Positions 1 through 9,085 of a stretch of DNA of 53,451 bases are shown here, in pieces (position 1 is the first letter of the stretch; every line of letters begins with the position of its first letter). The stretch is taken from the NCBI GenBank assembly GCA_003136315.1, contig PLDW01000112.1, forward strand, positions 1 through 53,451, read 5' to 3'. A program made the translations under genes and the position numbers. Source of the stretch: Gemmataceae bacterium. GTDB lineage: Bacteria > Planctomycetota > Planctomycetia > Gemmatales > Gemmataceae. The notes under the pieces were generated by a model. It had not been told where the DNA came from and did no database searches. It saw only the letters and a program-made list of their open reading frames with translations.

Positions 1-76
1 TCGTGGTAGGTCATTTCCTGGCGACTGCCTGAATTGCCCTCGTTCCGTCTTGCCGACACTCTCTCGGGTTCCCGAA

Positions 77-1246
77 TTACCCCCGGTGAGCAACGGGGGC
101 AGTCCGGTTTGGCAGCGACGATGAGTCCTGCAGTGATCCCTGGTCGGATCGCTCACTCAGGGTCGGCAGATCGGCCGTTGTGGGCAGGCTGATCGTGGAA
201 TCGGCCTTCTGGACCGAGCTGACGGAATCACCAAAGGCAACAGCATACGGGGCCAGGGCGGCGGCCGCCTCGGCTGCCGTCGCGAAACGAGCTGATCGCC
301 GCAGGCTCATCAGTCGGCGGAGCACATCTCCCAGCCCGGCAGGCAAATCAGGCCGCAATTCCTCGATAGACCGCGCAACCGCAGTCAGGTGTTGTTTCGC
401 CTTCTCGCTCGCCGTCCCACCTGGAAATGGAACGTGTCCGGCGAGCATGTGATAGAGGGTACAACCGAGAGCGTACTGGTCGGCACGGGGGTCCACTCGT
501 CGCGAGTCGACGACTTGCTCCGGAGCAACGTAGTCCGGGGAGCCAAGAAGCTTGCGACGACGCCTTTTCCGCGAGGGCGCATCACCGTTGCGTTGGACCC
601 GGGCGAGCCCCACGTCAAGGATCTTCACCGTCCGCCCCCCCCGCGCCAGGCCGAGGTTCGAGGGCTTCACGTCCCGATGGATCATGCCCTGATCGTGAAT
701 GTGTTGGAGGCCAAGAAGGGCCTGCCGTGCATATTCACACGCCCGACCCACTGCAAGCGGCGCTTCGGAGGCGATCACCCTCGCCAGGTCGAGCCCGGGA
801 ACAAATTCCATCACGAGGTACAAGGCCCGGTGATCGATCCCGGCGTCGTGGGAGTGAACCACATTCTCGTGGTTCAGCCGCGCAGCGAACAGGAATTCCC
901 GGAGGAATCGAGTGCGGATGGTGGGGCAATGGCGTCGGTCGAGTCGGACAAGTTTCAGTGCGACGACTCGGTCGAGTCCGGGGTCTCGGGCGAGGAAAAC
1001 GCGCCCCATCCCTCCTGCCCCGAGCCGTTCGAGCAAAACGTAGCGTCCGACCACGAGGTGGTGCCCGCGGTTGCGGCCGATCTGGACCGCCTGGAGAGGG
1101 GTTAGCCATCCCCGCCGCACAAGGTCGGTGAGGAACGCACGGGGATTCGGTGCCAGGCGTTCGAGTCGGGTTGCTTCGGCAATCCGCCCGGCGGGGAGAA
1201 TCCCGAGCCGGGCCATCAGGTTGGTCAGGGTGTCTGTCTGGTTCAC
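77..1246 (-). CDS. Ser/Thr protein kinase, planctomycete type
   Basis: A 389-residue Hanks-type protein kinase that should phosphorylate Ser/Thr on partner proteins. About 65 N-terminal residues form the short helical domain common before planctomycete kinases (WLTPLQAVQI). The catalytic domain follows: glycine loop GAGGMG near 76-81, Lys98 in VALK, HRDVKPSN with catalytic Asp192, DVG at 211-213 in place of DFG (the metal-binding Asp is kept), and a SPDYVAPEQ activation segment. After about residue 335 the tail is Ser/Thr-rich. I see no membrane segment, so it is probably cytosolic and its sensor is unknown. It is transcribed away from the unknown-gene cluster that starts at 1422. The kinase call is secure; substrate and role are not visible. 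Confidence 0.93.
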   Translation of the reverse strand: MNQTDTLTNLMARLGILPAGRIAEATRLERLAPNPRAFLTDLVRRGWLTPLQAVQIGRNRGHHLVVGRYVLLERLGAGGMGRVFLARDPGLDRVVALKLVRLDRRHCPTIRTRFLREFLFAARLNHENVVHSHDAGIDHRALYLVMEFVPGLDLARVIASEAPLAVGRACEYARQALLGLQHIHDQGMIHRDVKPSNLGLARGGRTVKILDVGLARVQRNGDAPSRKRRRRKLLGSPDYVAPEQVVDSRRVDPRADQYALGCTLYHMLAGHVPFPGGTASEKAKQHLTAVARSIEELRPDLPAGLGDVLRRLMSLRRSARFATAAEAAAALAPYAVAFGDSVSSVQKADSTISLPTTADLPTLSERSDQGSLQDSSSLPNRTAPVAHRG

Positions 1247-1421
1247 ACCTCCAAGACGACTCCGGCGGCCGAATGGTTCTTGAGAATTCCATGAGGAACC
1301 GGGTTACGGATGGGTAGAGGCCGAGAATCTTTTCCAGTTGAGAGTTCCGTCGGAATGTTATCGACGGGGGAGGAGGCTTTGCGGTAGAATCCAACCAAGT
1401 CGCCGGTCGTGAGGGTTCAAC

Positions 1422-2228
1422 GTGTCCGATGAACTTCCGAGTCTCGGGGAAATAGCCGGGTTGCCGCGTTGGGCGCGGGTTGCATTTGCCGCTCGTTGCG
1501 CAAGTCGAGTCTTACCGCTATTCAGGCACCGCCAGCCTGACACCTCCGACGGGCATGCCCAAGCGGTTGCTTCGGCGGTGAAGGTTTCGGAACGGGCCGC
1601 CGCTAACGCTGTCCGCCCCGACCACCCCCCCCCCACCACCCCATTTGCCGAACCCTCGGTCATTGAGAGGTTCAAGGCAGCTAAGACTGCTCTAAAGGGT
1701 AGCTACAACTCCCCAATCGACGACCTCTCGCTCGGCCACCCCTCTGACGTCTACGCCGAGCGTACCGCGAACTACGCCGTTCTCACGGCTATTATTCACG
1801 ACCACCATATCGGAGATAATGTCGGCATCATTGGCAATACTCATCACTTCCGTTACGTGTTAAGAGCCGCTCATGCCGCAGTCCTCGCCGGCGCACCAAT
1901 CTCTAACATTCTCAAAGACTTCCAGACCCTTCGTGAGCGGGCCAAGGCTGGAGGCTGGACCGATGAGACACCGGTTCCTCCCTCGGTCTTCGGTCCGATG
2001 TGGCCGGAGGGACCACCACCCGGCTGGCCGCGTGATCCCGAGGCCGACATCCTTCGTCTGAGGATCGCCATACCGGACGATGCCACCGAGGACGATGTCA
2101 AGCGTATGGTGCGGGAATTGGCCGGTGCAATGACTGACGTCCACCGCGCAGCGGGTGGGAGGGGGCTCCAGGTTGATACCCTCCGCTTGTTCGACACAGC
2201 CGACGTGTCGGTGGGGGTGCCGCAATGA
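1422..2228 (+). CDS. conserved hypothetical, first gene of a four-gene cluster
   Basis: A 268-residue protein of no function I can name. Near residue 10 it has LPRWARVAFAARCASRVLPL, a helical motif that I recall only from uncharacterised planctomycete proteins. A run of prolines lies around 68-72, a helical middle part follows, and the C-terminal third (HRAAGGRGLQVD) looks like a compact alpha/beta domain. There is no signal peptide or membrane segment. The start is a GTG. Its stop overlaps the next start by 4 nt (ATGA), so the two are very likely translationally coupled. It is divergent from the kinase at 77-1246 with a 175-nt gap that should hold both promoters. Confidence 0.8.
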   Translation: MSDELPSLGEIAGLPRWARVAFAARCASRVLPLFRHRQPDTSDGHAQAVASAVKVSERAAANAVRPDHPPPTTPFAEPSVIERFKAAKTALKGSYNSPIDDLSLGHPSDVYAERTANYAVLTAIIHDHHIGDNVGIIGNTHHFRYVLRAAHAAVLAGAPISNILKDFQTLRERAKAGGWTDETPVPPSVFGPMWPEGPPPGWPRDPEADILRLRIAIPDDATEDDVKRMVRELAGAMTDVHRAAGGRGLQVDTLRLFDTADVSVGVPQ

Positions 2229-2647
2229 GCGACCAACCTCGCCCCAAGCGATACATCGACCTCACCCTTGTCACGCAGGTTCCAGGTGACTCCACCGAGG
2301 CGATGGAGGCGGTCCGTCAACATCTTGCACCGGCCCCGACCGCGGAGCCGGGCTTCACGCGGCAGGAACAGCTCGAAACGGAGGCACGCGAGGCCGCGGC
2401 AGAGGAGTTGAACGCTCGGAATCGCAGCAGAGACGAACTTCTCACAGCAGCAGCACAACTCAGGGTGGAGGGGGCGGCAGTCGTCGGCCGCTTTGGCAGC
2501 CTGCTCATGGAGCATGTGGCCCATGTTGGGAGTGTCTCCGATCAACAGCAAGCCGGAACGGCGTACAGGAGAACCCTTCAAAGATTGGCTACTCTGGGCT
2601 ATCGTATTGGTATTTCCACCGATGACGAACCTGGTGAATCGCCATGA
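2225..2647 (+). CDS. hypothetical protein, second gene of cluster
   Basis: A 140-residue protein I do not recognise. Residues about 45-75 are rich in Glu, Ala and Arg and probably form a long helix. The C-terminus is acidic. It overlaps the genes on both sides by 4 nt (ATGA junctions at 2225 and 2644), which indicates one operon and suggests that the three products act together. No signal peptide, membrane segment or catalytic motif is seen. Confidence 0.75.
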   Translation: MSDQPRPKRYIDLTLVTQVPGDSTEAMEAVRQHLAPAPTAEPGFTRQEQLETEAREAAAEELNARNRSRDELLTAAAQLRVEGAAVVGRFGSLLMEHVAHVGSVSDQQQAGTAYRRTLQRLATLGYRIGISTDDEPGESP

Positions 2648-3180
2648 ACCTCGCACTCTCTTTGCCTCAAAACTTGGACACATTCCGCACCGCACTCTTG
2701 AAGCCAGACCACACGGCCGACCAACTTGCCGAACTGGAACGCTTGCTAGCTGCCGAGGACAAATGGTTTGGGAATCTCGAAGACCTCCACGAACAGGTGT
2801 GGAACCTCACCGAGGCCGACGAGTCTACATCGGAAGTTATTGAGTCACTCTGGACGGGTGCTTGCTTCAGCATGACCCTCTACCAGGATCTCCTCCGTCT
2901 GACTTACCAACTCGCTCGCGGGCGGTTCCGACGGAGGTTTCGCAATGAGGTGGGGAAACGGGCCGATCGCCTGGCCGAGTTCATGCGAACGATGGTCGTT
3001 GTTTGGGAAGAACCCGAACTGAAGTGCCCGCCGGAAATCTTCGAGGCCGTCTGGACTATTCGGATTGCTCCACTCGCCTACCTGCGCGCGATGGGGAATT
3101 TGTTCTGGTCCTCGATCCGACACCCGCTATCGGAAACCAAAATCGAACTGAAGACTGGTCGGGTGTTATCCCAAATGTGA
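2644..3180 (+). CDS. hypothetical helical protein, third gene of cluster
   Basis: A 178-residue, mostly helical protein of unknown function. The pattern of hydrophobic and charged residues suggests a soluble helical bundle, with no clear membrane helix. A basic stretch (RGRFRRRFRNEVGKR, about 96-110) could contact nucleic acid or a membrane surface, but that is a guess. The start overlaps the preceding stop by 4 nt, and the next gene begins 15 nt after its stop, so all four genes read as one transcription unit. Confidence 0.75.
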   Translation: MNLALSLPQNLDTFRTALLKPDHTADQLAELERLLAAEDKWFGNLEDLHEQVWNLTEADESTSEVIESLWTGACFSMTLYQDLLRLTYQLARGRFRRRFRNEVGKRADRLAEFMRTMVVVWEEPELKCPPEIFEAVWTIRIAPLAYLRAMGNLFWSSIRHPLSETKIELKTGRVLSQM

Positions 3181-3195
3181 ACGAGGGATCGCCGC

Positions 3196-3561
3196 GTGCC
3201 CACCGACGCAGAGCCGCCCAAGTCGCCGAGCGACCCCAAACCGTCGCGACCCCCACGGAAATCGGCGGGGGCCAAGAACCATCGGTCCGGCGGGAAACGG
3301 CAAACTGCCTTTCCGATGATCACCAAGAATCGCCTCTTCGCGGGGTTGATTGTCGCCGTGTTCTTGTTTGCGGTGTTGTCGCTTGGGATCCTCGTGGCAC
3401 TCGCGTTCTGGGGCAAGGAGCCGCCGACCCAGCAACAGACCAAGCTGGGCGACCTGTGCCACTTCATCATCACAACCACGATTGGGGCTCTGGTTGGCTT
3501 GCTCGGGGGTCGGGCTGCGAGTCCCGATACCCTTGAACTTGAAGATAAGAAGCCTGTTTGA
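3196..3561 (+). CDS. small membrane protein, fourth gene of cluster
   Basis: A 121-residue protein with a basic, proline-rich cytoplasmic N-terminus of about 40 residues and two membrane helices: about 46-72 (LFAGLIVAVFLFAVLSLGIL) and about 90-107 (IITTTIGALVGLLGG). I do not recognise the family. The start is a GTG 15 nt after the preceding stop. It could anchor the products of the three upstream genes at the inner membrane. It converges on the kinase/HD-GYP gene, with only 20 nt between the stops. Confidence 0.7.
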   Translation: MPTDAEPPKSPSDPKPSRPPRKSAGAKNHRSGGKRQTAFPMITKNRLFAGLIVAVFLFAVLSLGILVALAFWGKEPPTQQQTKLGDLCHFIITTTIGALVGLLGGRAASPDTLELEDKKPV

Positions 3562-3581
3562 CCGCAAAGTCAATTCCCCAA

Positions 3582-5837
3582 TCAGACCCCCTGGTGGATC
3601 TGCTCGAAGCGGGCGGCTGAGGAGACGAATGCGGCCAGGAGAGTCGGGTCGAACTGGCCGGCGCACTCGGTGGTGATCATTTTGACAGCCCGAATGTGGC
3701 TCAGAGGCGGACGGTGTGGTCGACGGGACCGCAACGCCTCGTACACGGTGACCACCGATATCACCCGCGCTGCCAGCGGGATCTCTGTCCCCGACAGCGC
3801 GTCTGGATACCCGGTCCCATCCCAGCGCTCGTGGTGCCCGCGGGCCACCTCCGCCGCCAGCGGCAGACTTGGCATGTCCGCTGCGAACTTCCCCGCGACT
3901 GTAAGCATCACTTCCGCACCAGCCGTGGTGTGTGTCTGTACCACACTCCGTTCGTCCGGATCGAGCTTGTCTGGCTTCATCAGCACATTCCGCGGAACGG
4001 TCAGTACACCGATGTCATAGACCGGTGCGATTGCTGCCAACAGGTCGACGTACTCTGGGTTCTTCAGCCGGGCGTACTCACCCGTTCCGTCCACTGCCCC
4101 GGTCAGCGCCCGGACGTAACGAATGACCCGCGACCAGTGCCCGTCGGCGGCCAGGTTTGTCTCGGTCAAAAGCCGCGAGATCGTGTACGACAGGGCTTCC
4201 GCCCCGGACGTCGGGCGGATTGACGAGGCGGGCCGCTCATTCGTCCGGTGGTGCCCCCCCGAGAGGGTGCCGAGATTTCCAACCGACGAGTGCCCGGTGG
4301 CACCTCGCGATCCCCGACGGAGAACCAGAGACCGGACCCGGGAGAGGAAGTCCGAAGAGCTGAAGGGCTTGGAAAGGAAATCGTCCGCCCCAGACACGGC
4401 CAGCCCGCCGAGTGCTTCCGCCGGGAGGGCTCCCGATACAAGCAGGATCTTGACGCGGTCGGGCTCGGGGAACGCGGTCCGGATTCGGTCGACCAGTTCC
4501 GGTCCGCTGAGCCCCGGCAGGTTCACGTCCGCGATCACCACATCAGGTGGGTTCTGGACCATATCGGCCAGGGCCGATTCCGCATCCTCCGCTTCCCGAA
4601 CTTCGTACTGCCCCTTCAACAGGATCGTCATCCATCGCCGCAATGACGGCTCGTCATCGACGACGAGCACCCGCTCTCGCCCGCCAACCCGGTTGCCGGC
4701 TTCAGGGATCGGGTTGGAGGCCGGAAGCCAGAGGGTGAACCCGGTCAGGGCGGCGACGACGGTTCGGGCCGACGGGTATCGGGCGTCCGGGTCGGTCTCC
4801 ATCAGCCGGGCGACCAGGTCGCTCACCTCGGCAGGAACTTCCGGCCGAACCTGGCGGACACGGTCCGGGCAGGTAGAGAAGCGTCGGTGCAGATCCCGGA
4901 CTGGGTTGCCGGTCTCCGGGTACGGCTCCTGCCCGGTGAGTGCCCAATACATCGTTGCTCCCAGGCTCCACAGGTCGGCCCGGGCGTCTACCCCGTGCGG
5001 GTCCCGTGCCTGCTCCGGTGCCATGTATCCAACCGTCCCCAGCAAGGTGCCTGCCTCGGTCACGTTCCGATTCGGGAGGCGGGCGAGCCCGAAGTCGAGT
5101 ACCTTGGCCTGCCAGTCTGGGGTGACCAGGATGTTGCCCGGCTTGATGTCCCGGTGGACCAACCCGTGCCGGTGAGCCTCGGACAGGGCGTCGGCAATCT
5201 GCCGGAACAGGTCACATGCCCGGTGCGGCGAGAGCGGACCGTGTTCCCGAATGAGCGCGTACAGATCGTGGCCGGGGATAAACTCCATCACGAAGTAGTC
5301 CCGGGTCTGACCGGGCCGTCCGGTCCGGGGTGCCCTCCCAGCGTCGAAGCATGTGACGATGTTTGGGTGCTGGAGCCGGGCGACAGCGCGAGCCTCGGCG
5401 TAGAACCGGTGGAGGAGCCGCGGATTCCCCTCGACCGCACGGGCGATCACCTTGAGCCCCACCTGGCGGCGGAGTTGGAGGTGTTCGGCCCGGTACACCG
5501 TCCCCATCCCACCCTGGCCGAGCACATCCAGGAGCCGGTAGTGACCGAGGATCAGGTCGTCTCCGTTCCCGTCCCGGACAGCGTCGGCCTGGAACTGCGT
5601 GAGCAACCGCCCATCGACAAGCTTCGCCAACAGTGCATCGGTGTCGTGCACCTGAGTGAACTCGTCCCGCTCCTGTGGGGGCAGTTCATCCCATTCCTCC
5701 GGCAGCACGACCAGGCGATCGAGCAGCCAGGTGAGCATGGTGTAGGCATTCGAAATGGACAGCTCGGTGGTCCCGTCGGCCGTGTCGGGACCCGCCAAGC
5801 GGGCACCGCGGGCGGGTTCGGCGGGGTACGATCGCAT
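3582..5837 (-). CDS. Ser/Thr kinase fused to receiver and HD-GYP-like domain
   Basis: A roughly 751-residue signalling fusion (the open frame runs up to 6035, and starts at 5885 or 5738 are also possible because no good ribosome site marks one). In order: a short planctomycete N-terminal domain; a protein kinase (GQGGMGTV, HRDIKPGN, DFGLAR, GYMAPEQ); a response-regulator receiver (VDDEP acidic pair, phospho-acceptor Asp in VIADVNLPG, Lys in LSKPF); and an HD-GYP-type output domain (HHERWDGTGYP) that in other proteins hydrolyses cyclic di-GMP. In the output domain the HDIGKI metal motif reads YDIGVL, so the His ligand is missing and activity is doubtful. It joins Ser/Thr phosphorylation, two-component input and a possible c-di-GMP output in one chain. 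The cognate histidine kinase is not nearby. Confidence 0.9.
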   Translation of the reverse strand: MRSYPAEPARGARLAGPDTADGTTELSISNAYTMLTWLLDRLVVLPEEWDELPPQERDEFTQVHDTDALLAKLVDGRLLTQFQADAVRDGNGDDLILGHYRLLDVLGQGGMGTVYRAEHLQLRRQVGLKVIARAVEGNPRLLHRFYAEARAVARLQHPNIVTCFDAGRAPRTGRPGQTRDYFVMEFIPGHDLYALIREHGPLSPHRACDLFRQIADALSEAHRHGLVHRDIKPGNILVTPDWQAKVLDFGLARLPNRNVTEAGTLLGTVGYMAPEQARDPHGVDARADLWSLGATMYWALTGQEPYPETGNPVRDLHRRFSTCPDRVRQVRPEVPAEVSDLVARLMETDPDARYPSARTVVAALTGFTLWLPASNPIPEAGNRVGGRERVLVVDDEPSLRRWMTILLKGQYEVREAEDAESALADMVQNPPDVVIADVNLPGLSGPELVDRIRTAFPEPDRVKILLVSGALPAEALGGLAVSGADDFLSKPFSSSDFLSRVRSLVLRRGSRGATGHSSVGNLGTLSGGHHRTNERPASSIRPTSGAEALSYTISRLLTETNLAADGHWSRVIRYVRALTGAVDGTGEYARLKNPEYVDLLAAIAPVYDIGVLTVPRNVLMKPDKLDPDERSVVQTHTTAGAEVMLTVAGKFAADMPSLPLAAEVARGHHERWDGTGYPDALSGTEIPLAARVISVVTVYEALRSRRPHRPPLSHIRAVKMITTECAGQFDPTLLAAFVSSAARFEQIHQGV

Positions 5838-6194
5838 GGGAGTTCGTGGCCTGGGCAGGTGGGATCGATCAAGACGATTCAGCATGGAACCGGTATGCCC
5901 GGGGCACAACCGAGCGTGAGTGAAATGGTGTCGACAGGGGACGGTTTTTCCGCCGAACTCCCGCCCCCCGAGAATCATGCGGTGTCGGCGGAACGTGACC
6001 CAATCACAGTCAACTCGGGGGACAATTGCTGCCACCTGAGTTTTCCGGCCGGGGTCGTTGGGTGAGTCCGCGCTGAACCCGACCCTCCGGCAATCGTGAG
6101 CCGATCGACCTCCTGACCCTCTCCAAGAAATCGGGCGGTAAATTGGAAGTGGGAGCGTGGACCATCGCCCTACCCAGCCGCGAGGAGACCGCTT

Positions 6195-6935
6195 GTGATC
6201 CGAAAGTTTCGCACGAATCTGCGCTGTCGCGGGTGTGTGAATACGATCTCTCCGCTCCTGAACGCGGCTCCCGGCATCCGCTCCTGGGCAGCGGATCTCG
6301 AGAACCCCGACAAGGTTCTCACTGTGGAGGGAGATGACGTTTCCGGCGACCGGGTCAACGGTTTGTTGGGTCGGGCAGGGTATCAGGTTCTGGGTGAAAT
6401 CTCCGCTGAACGACCCGAGCCCCTGCCAGCCGCCCCCACGGCCGCAACGGCCGGAAAAACGAGCTATTTCCCGCTCGTCCTGTTGGTGGGGTACATTCTC
6501 TTTGTCGTGATTCTCGTTGAGTTAGGGGCCGGAGATGTCCTCTGGCCACGGGCCATGACAAACTTCATGGCAGGCTTCTTTCTGGTGTTCAGTTTTTTCA
6601 AACTCCTGGACCTGCCAGCGTTTGCGGACGCTTACCAGACGTATGACCTGATCGCTGCGCGGTCGCGACCGTACGCCCTGGCTTACCCATTCATCGAACT
6701 GGCCCTCGGAGTCGCCTACGTTGCCCGATTTCATCCCGTGGTGACGAACGCAGTCACACTGGTGGTGATGCTCATCGGTACAGCCGGTGTGGTGAACACT
6801 CTCATCGCCCGGCGAAAAGTGCGGTGCGCTTGCCTGGGAGCGGTGTTCAACCTGCCGATGTCATACGTCACCCTGGCCGAGGACGGCCTGATGGCTCTGA
6901 TGGCTGCGGCCATGCTCCTGATGTCTGTGGGGTAA
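6195..6935 (+). CDS. HMA-like plus MauE/DoxX-type membrane protein
   Basis: A 246-residue protein starting at a GTG. Residues 1-70 resemble a heavy-metal-associated domain with CRGC at 11-14, the position of the usual CxxC metal site. A proline/alanine linker follows, then about four membrane helices resembling the MauE/DoxX family (FKLLDLPAFADAYQTYD, then YPFIELALG), with CACLG near the C-terminus. MauE-like proteins are linked to disulfide redox work in the envelope, and the HMA-like domain suggests copper or another soft metal as cargo or signal. It stands alone: the next gene, an SDR, starts 230 nt later. Family assignment is moderately firm; the metal is not determinable. Confidence 0.78.
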   Translation: MIRKFRTNLRCRGCVNTISPLLNAAPGIRSWAADLENPDKVLTVEGDDVSGDRVNGLLGRAGYQVLGEISAERPEPLPAAPTAATAGKTSYFPLVLLVGYILFVVILVELGAGDVLWPRAMTNFMAGFFLVFSFFKLLDLPAFADAYQTYDLIAARSRPYALAYPFIELALGVAYVARFHPVVTNAVTLVVMLIGTAGVVNTLIARRKVRCACLGAVFNLPMSYVTLAEDGLMALMAAAMLLMSVG

Positions 6936-7113
6936 CCAAATTCTCGGTTGAAAGGCGCTGAGGCCCAGTTTTGGGAACAGGAAATGCGGTGATCATGGGC
7001 CTGAGAATGGAGTTGTGACGACTCACGAATATCAGCATGGGGGCCGAAAAATCCTTGTATCCGGCCCTTCCACCGAGCTTGTGATTTTTTTCACTTGCCA
7101 CTGAGGGCAGTTC

Positions 7114-7137
7114 AGACGATATTCTTAAAAATCGTCT
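7114..7137. promoter_or_regulatory. small hairpin in the SDR leader
   Basis: AGACGAT (7114-7120) and ATCGTCT (7131-7137) form a perfect 7-bp stem with a 10-nt A/T-rich loop, ending 29 nt before the chosen SDR start. It could be a leader hairpin or an operator, and no further evidence is visible. Confidence 0.25.
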
Positions 7138-7166
7138 CCGCTCCGAATTTGGGAGGGAAAGGTTCG

Positions 7167-7931
7167 ATGCCGCTCCCTCTCTTTGATCTGACTGGTCGCG
7201 TTGCCCTCGTCACTGGGGGGAATAAAGGGCTGGGCAAGGCGATGGCCCGAGGGTTCGCAGAGGCCGGGGCCGATGTCGTCATCGCCAGCCGACACGGCGA
7301 TGAACTTCGAGCCGCACTCGACGAAATCCTCACGGGAACCGGACGACGCGGGGCTTACATCGTCGCCGACATGTCGAACCGGGACGATGTCCAGAAGATG
7401 GCCCAGACCGCCATCGAGACGATGGGGCACGTTGACATCCTGGTGAACAATGCCGGGATGAACGCTCCGCAAGCAATTGACGAAGTGACGGATGAAACCT
7501 GGGACCGGGTGGTCGAAGTGAACTTGACCTCGGTTATGGCCTTGACAAGAGGGATTGTCCCGCAGATGAAAAGTCGTCGCTGGGGCCGGGTGGTCCACAT
7601 CTCCTCGATAATGGGGCAGGTGTCGAAGGAGCGGCGAAACGTCTACTCCGCGACCAAGGCGGCACTGATCGGGATGGCGCGGGCGAGCGCTCTGGACCTC
7701 GGCCCTTACAACGTGACTGTCAACTGCATTGCCCCTGGTCCGTTCCTGACCGATATGCCCATGTCGGTCCTCTCGGATGCGGAGAAAAAGATCTTCGCCG
7801 ACCGAACAGCCCTCGGTCGATGGGGTCAGCCCGGGGAGTTGGTCGGGCCAGCACTGATGCTGTGCAGTGATGCGGGTAGCTATGTGACAGGCCAGGTTCT
7901 GTTCGTGGACGGCGGCTATCTGGCCCGGTGA
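7167..7931 (+). CDS. SDR-family NAD(P)-dependent oxidoreductase
   Basis: A 254-residue classical short-chain dehydrogenase/reductase. It has the cofactor motif TGGNKGLG at 14-21, NNAG, a catalytic Ser in HISSIMGQ, the YSATK pair (Tyr and Lys of the active site) and IAPGPFLTDM after it. The C-terminal YVTGQVLFVDGGY is typical of FabG- and gluconate-dehydrogenase-like members. The open frame extends upstream to 7095, but the ATG at 7167 follows a GGGAGGGAAAGG purine tract and gives the standard family length. The substrate cannot be read from sequence. The SDR call is secure. Confidence 0.93.
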   Translation: MPLPLFDLTGRVALVTGGNKGLGKAMARGFAEAGADVVIASRHGDELRAALDEILTGTGRRGAYIVADMSNRDDVQKMAQTAIETMGHVDILVNNAGMNAPQAIDEVTDETWDRVVEVNLTSVMALTRGIVPQMKSRRWGRVVHISSIMGQVSKERRNVYSATKAALIGMARASALDLGPYNVTVNCIAPGPFLTDMPMSVLSDAEKKIFADRTALGRWGQPGELVGPALMLCSDAGSYVTGQVLFVDGGYLAR

Positions 7932-8135
7932 AAGTGTTTCGCCATTGTTGGATGTCCGCGGATTTCGGCTATGCCTGACACGCGACTTGTCAGGTAATGA
8001 CTTGATTACTCCGATGATTTGCAGCTAAGATAGCTAGGTCTCCGTCGTCGCTCCACCGCCCCTCTCTCCGGACGGCGACAATCGGAGATCTGGTAGCGTC
8101 AGAAAGGTGGCAGAGCTTAACGTTTTGTGGTGGCA

Positions 8136-8204
8136 GTTTCAAGTTGAAGACGCGATGCCATGTAACGGCCATGCGCACCGCAAAAGCGGTATTCAACTTG
8201 AAAC
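8136..8204. repeat. 13-bp perfect inverted repeat upstream of the unknown gene
   Basis: GTTTCAAGTTGAA (8136-8148) is repeated inverted as TTCAACTTGAAAC (8192-8204) with a 43-nt spacer. It ends 41 nt before the start at 8246. It may be a leader stem, an operator pair or a repeat remnant. Confidence 0.5.
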
Positions 8205-8245
8205 CGTCAACCTTGAACTGGAAACTCCGCCAGAAAGGTGATCCC

Positions 8246-8701
8246 ATGAGCACCTGCCTTTACCTGGCAGACTCAGACGCCTCGCCCAGTGACGACAGGC
8301 ATCCGGCTTACGTGAAAAGCGTCTATTCGGACTGCGAGGAGGAAGCCGCCCGTTACAAGTGGATCCAGAGCGAGAAAGCCGGTTACGACCTCGGTGAAGC
8401 AGCCATCCGGCAGTGGGTCAAGGAGCACTGGACCGGGTATTTACGGGCGAAGTGGGTCGAGCACCTCCAGGGGAAATGCTTCTGGATCGAACTGGACCGT
8501 GGTGACTTCGGCCTGCTCCAGCATGAGTTCCGGGACCGGGCGCAACTCCTCGACGCGATTCTTGAACGCCTCAAGGCCGGCAAAGAAAACCTCGACGTCC
8601 TCGACTGGGCTCATTCCTGCCTCATCCCGATCGATCCTGTCATCGAAATCCTTACCGCACTCGACGTCAACAGCCGCCGTCTCTTCTTCCGGTTCCACTG
8701 A
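8246..8701 (+). CDS. conserved hypothetical protein
   Basis: A 151-residue protein without a recognisable catalytic motif. It is rich in Trp and charged residues (KAGYDLGEAAIRQWVKEHW, then WVEHLQGKCFWIELDRGDFG), which suggests a compact soluble alpha/beta domain. The ATG at 8246 was chosen over the longer frame from 8144 because it follows GAAAGGTG and because the upstream part lies within an inverted repeat. It is isolated: 314 nt separate it from the SDR gene upstream and 384 nt from the pilin-like gene downstream. I cannot assign a function. Confidence 0.7.
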   Translation: MSTCLYLADSDASPSDDRHPAYVKSVYSDCEEEAARYKWIQSEKAGYDLGEAAIRQWVKEHWTGYLRAKWVEHLQGKCFWIELDRGDFGLLQHEFRDRAQLLDAILERLKAGKENLDVLDWAHSCLIPIDPVIEILTALDVNSRRLFFRFH

Positions 8702-9085
8702 CTCCCCATCACTTCTCTTCTGCCTCGCCTCAACCTTCGTTTGCATTCGCTCGTGAGATCGGTCGGGGAGGTTGGTCCCTTCCACCCCGGTGTGGATCTG
8801 AAGCCGAACCGTGAGCATGTAACGAACCTGGGGGGCAGACTTCGAAGCTCAGCGATTTTCTCTTCCGGAATTCCCGAAATTCCTTGACGCCCAGGGTGAG
8901 AGGTTGTTATTGTGAAGATGGGTGATAAGTTGGGGAGACTCGCCCCTTCTAAACCACTCACCAACAGATCCGTAAGCACATGGCAATGGGTGTTAATCCG
9001 AACTGGATCTGACCCTCGACTCGGTAGACTGACATTCGTCGAACTACCCAGGGCGGGTTTTTCTCTCTCATGAGGTGCCGTTTTC
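8702..9085. other. intergenic region before the pilin-like gene
   Basis: No gene is supported here. A weak sigma70-like pair, TTGACG (8884-8889) and TTATTG (8907-8912) with a 17-nt spacer, could drive the gene at 9086. Minus-strand open frames here have no coding features. Confidence 0.3.

Noticed and set aside
4887-6065. 392-codon plus-strand frame over the kinase gene
   Set aside because: The minus strand encodes complete kinase and receiver motifs; the plus frame has none.
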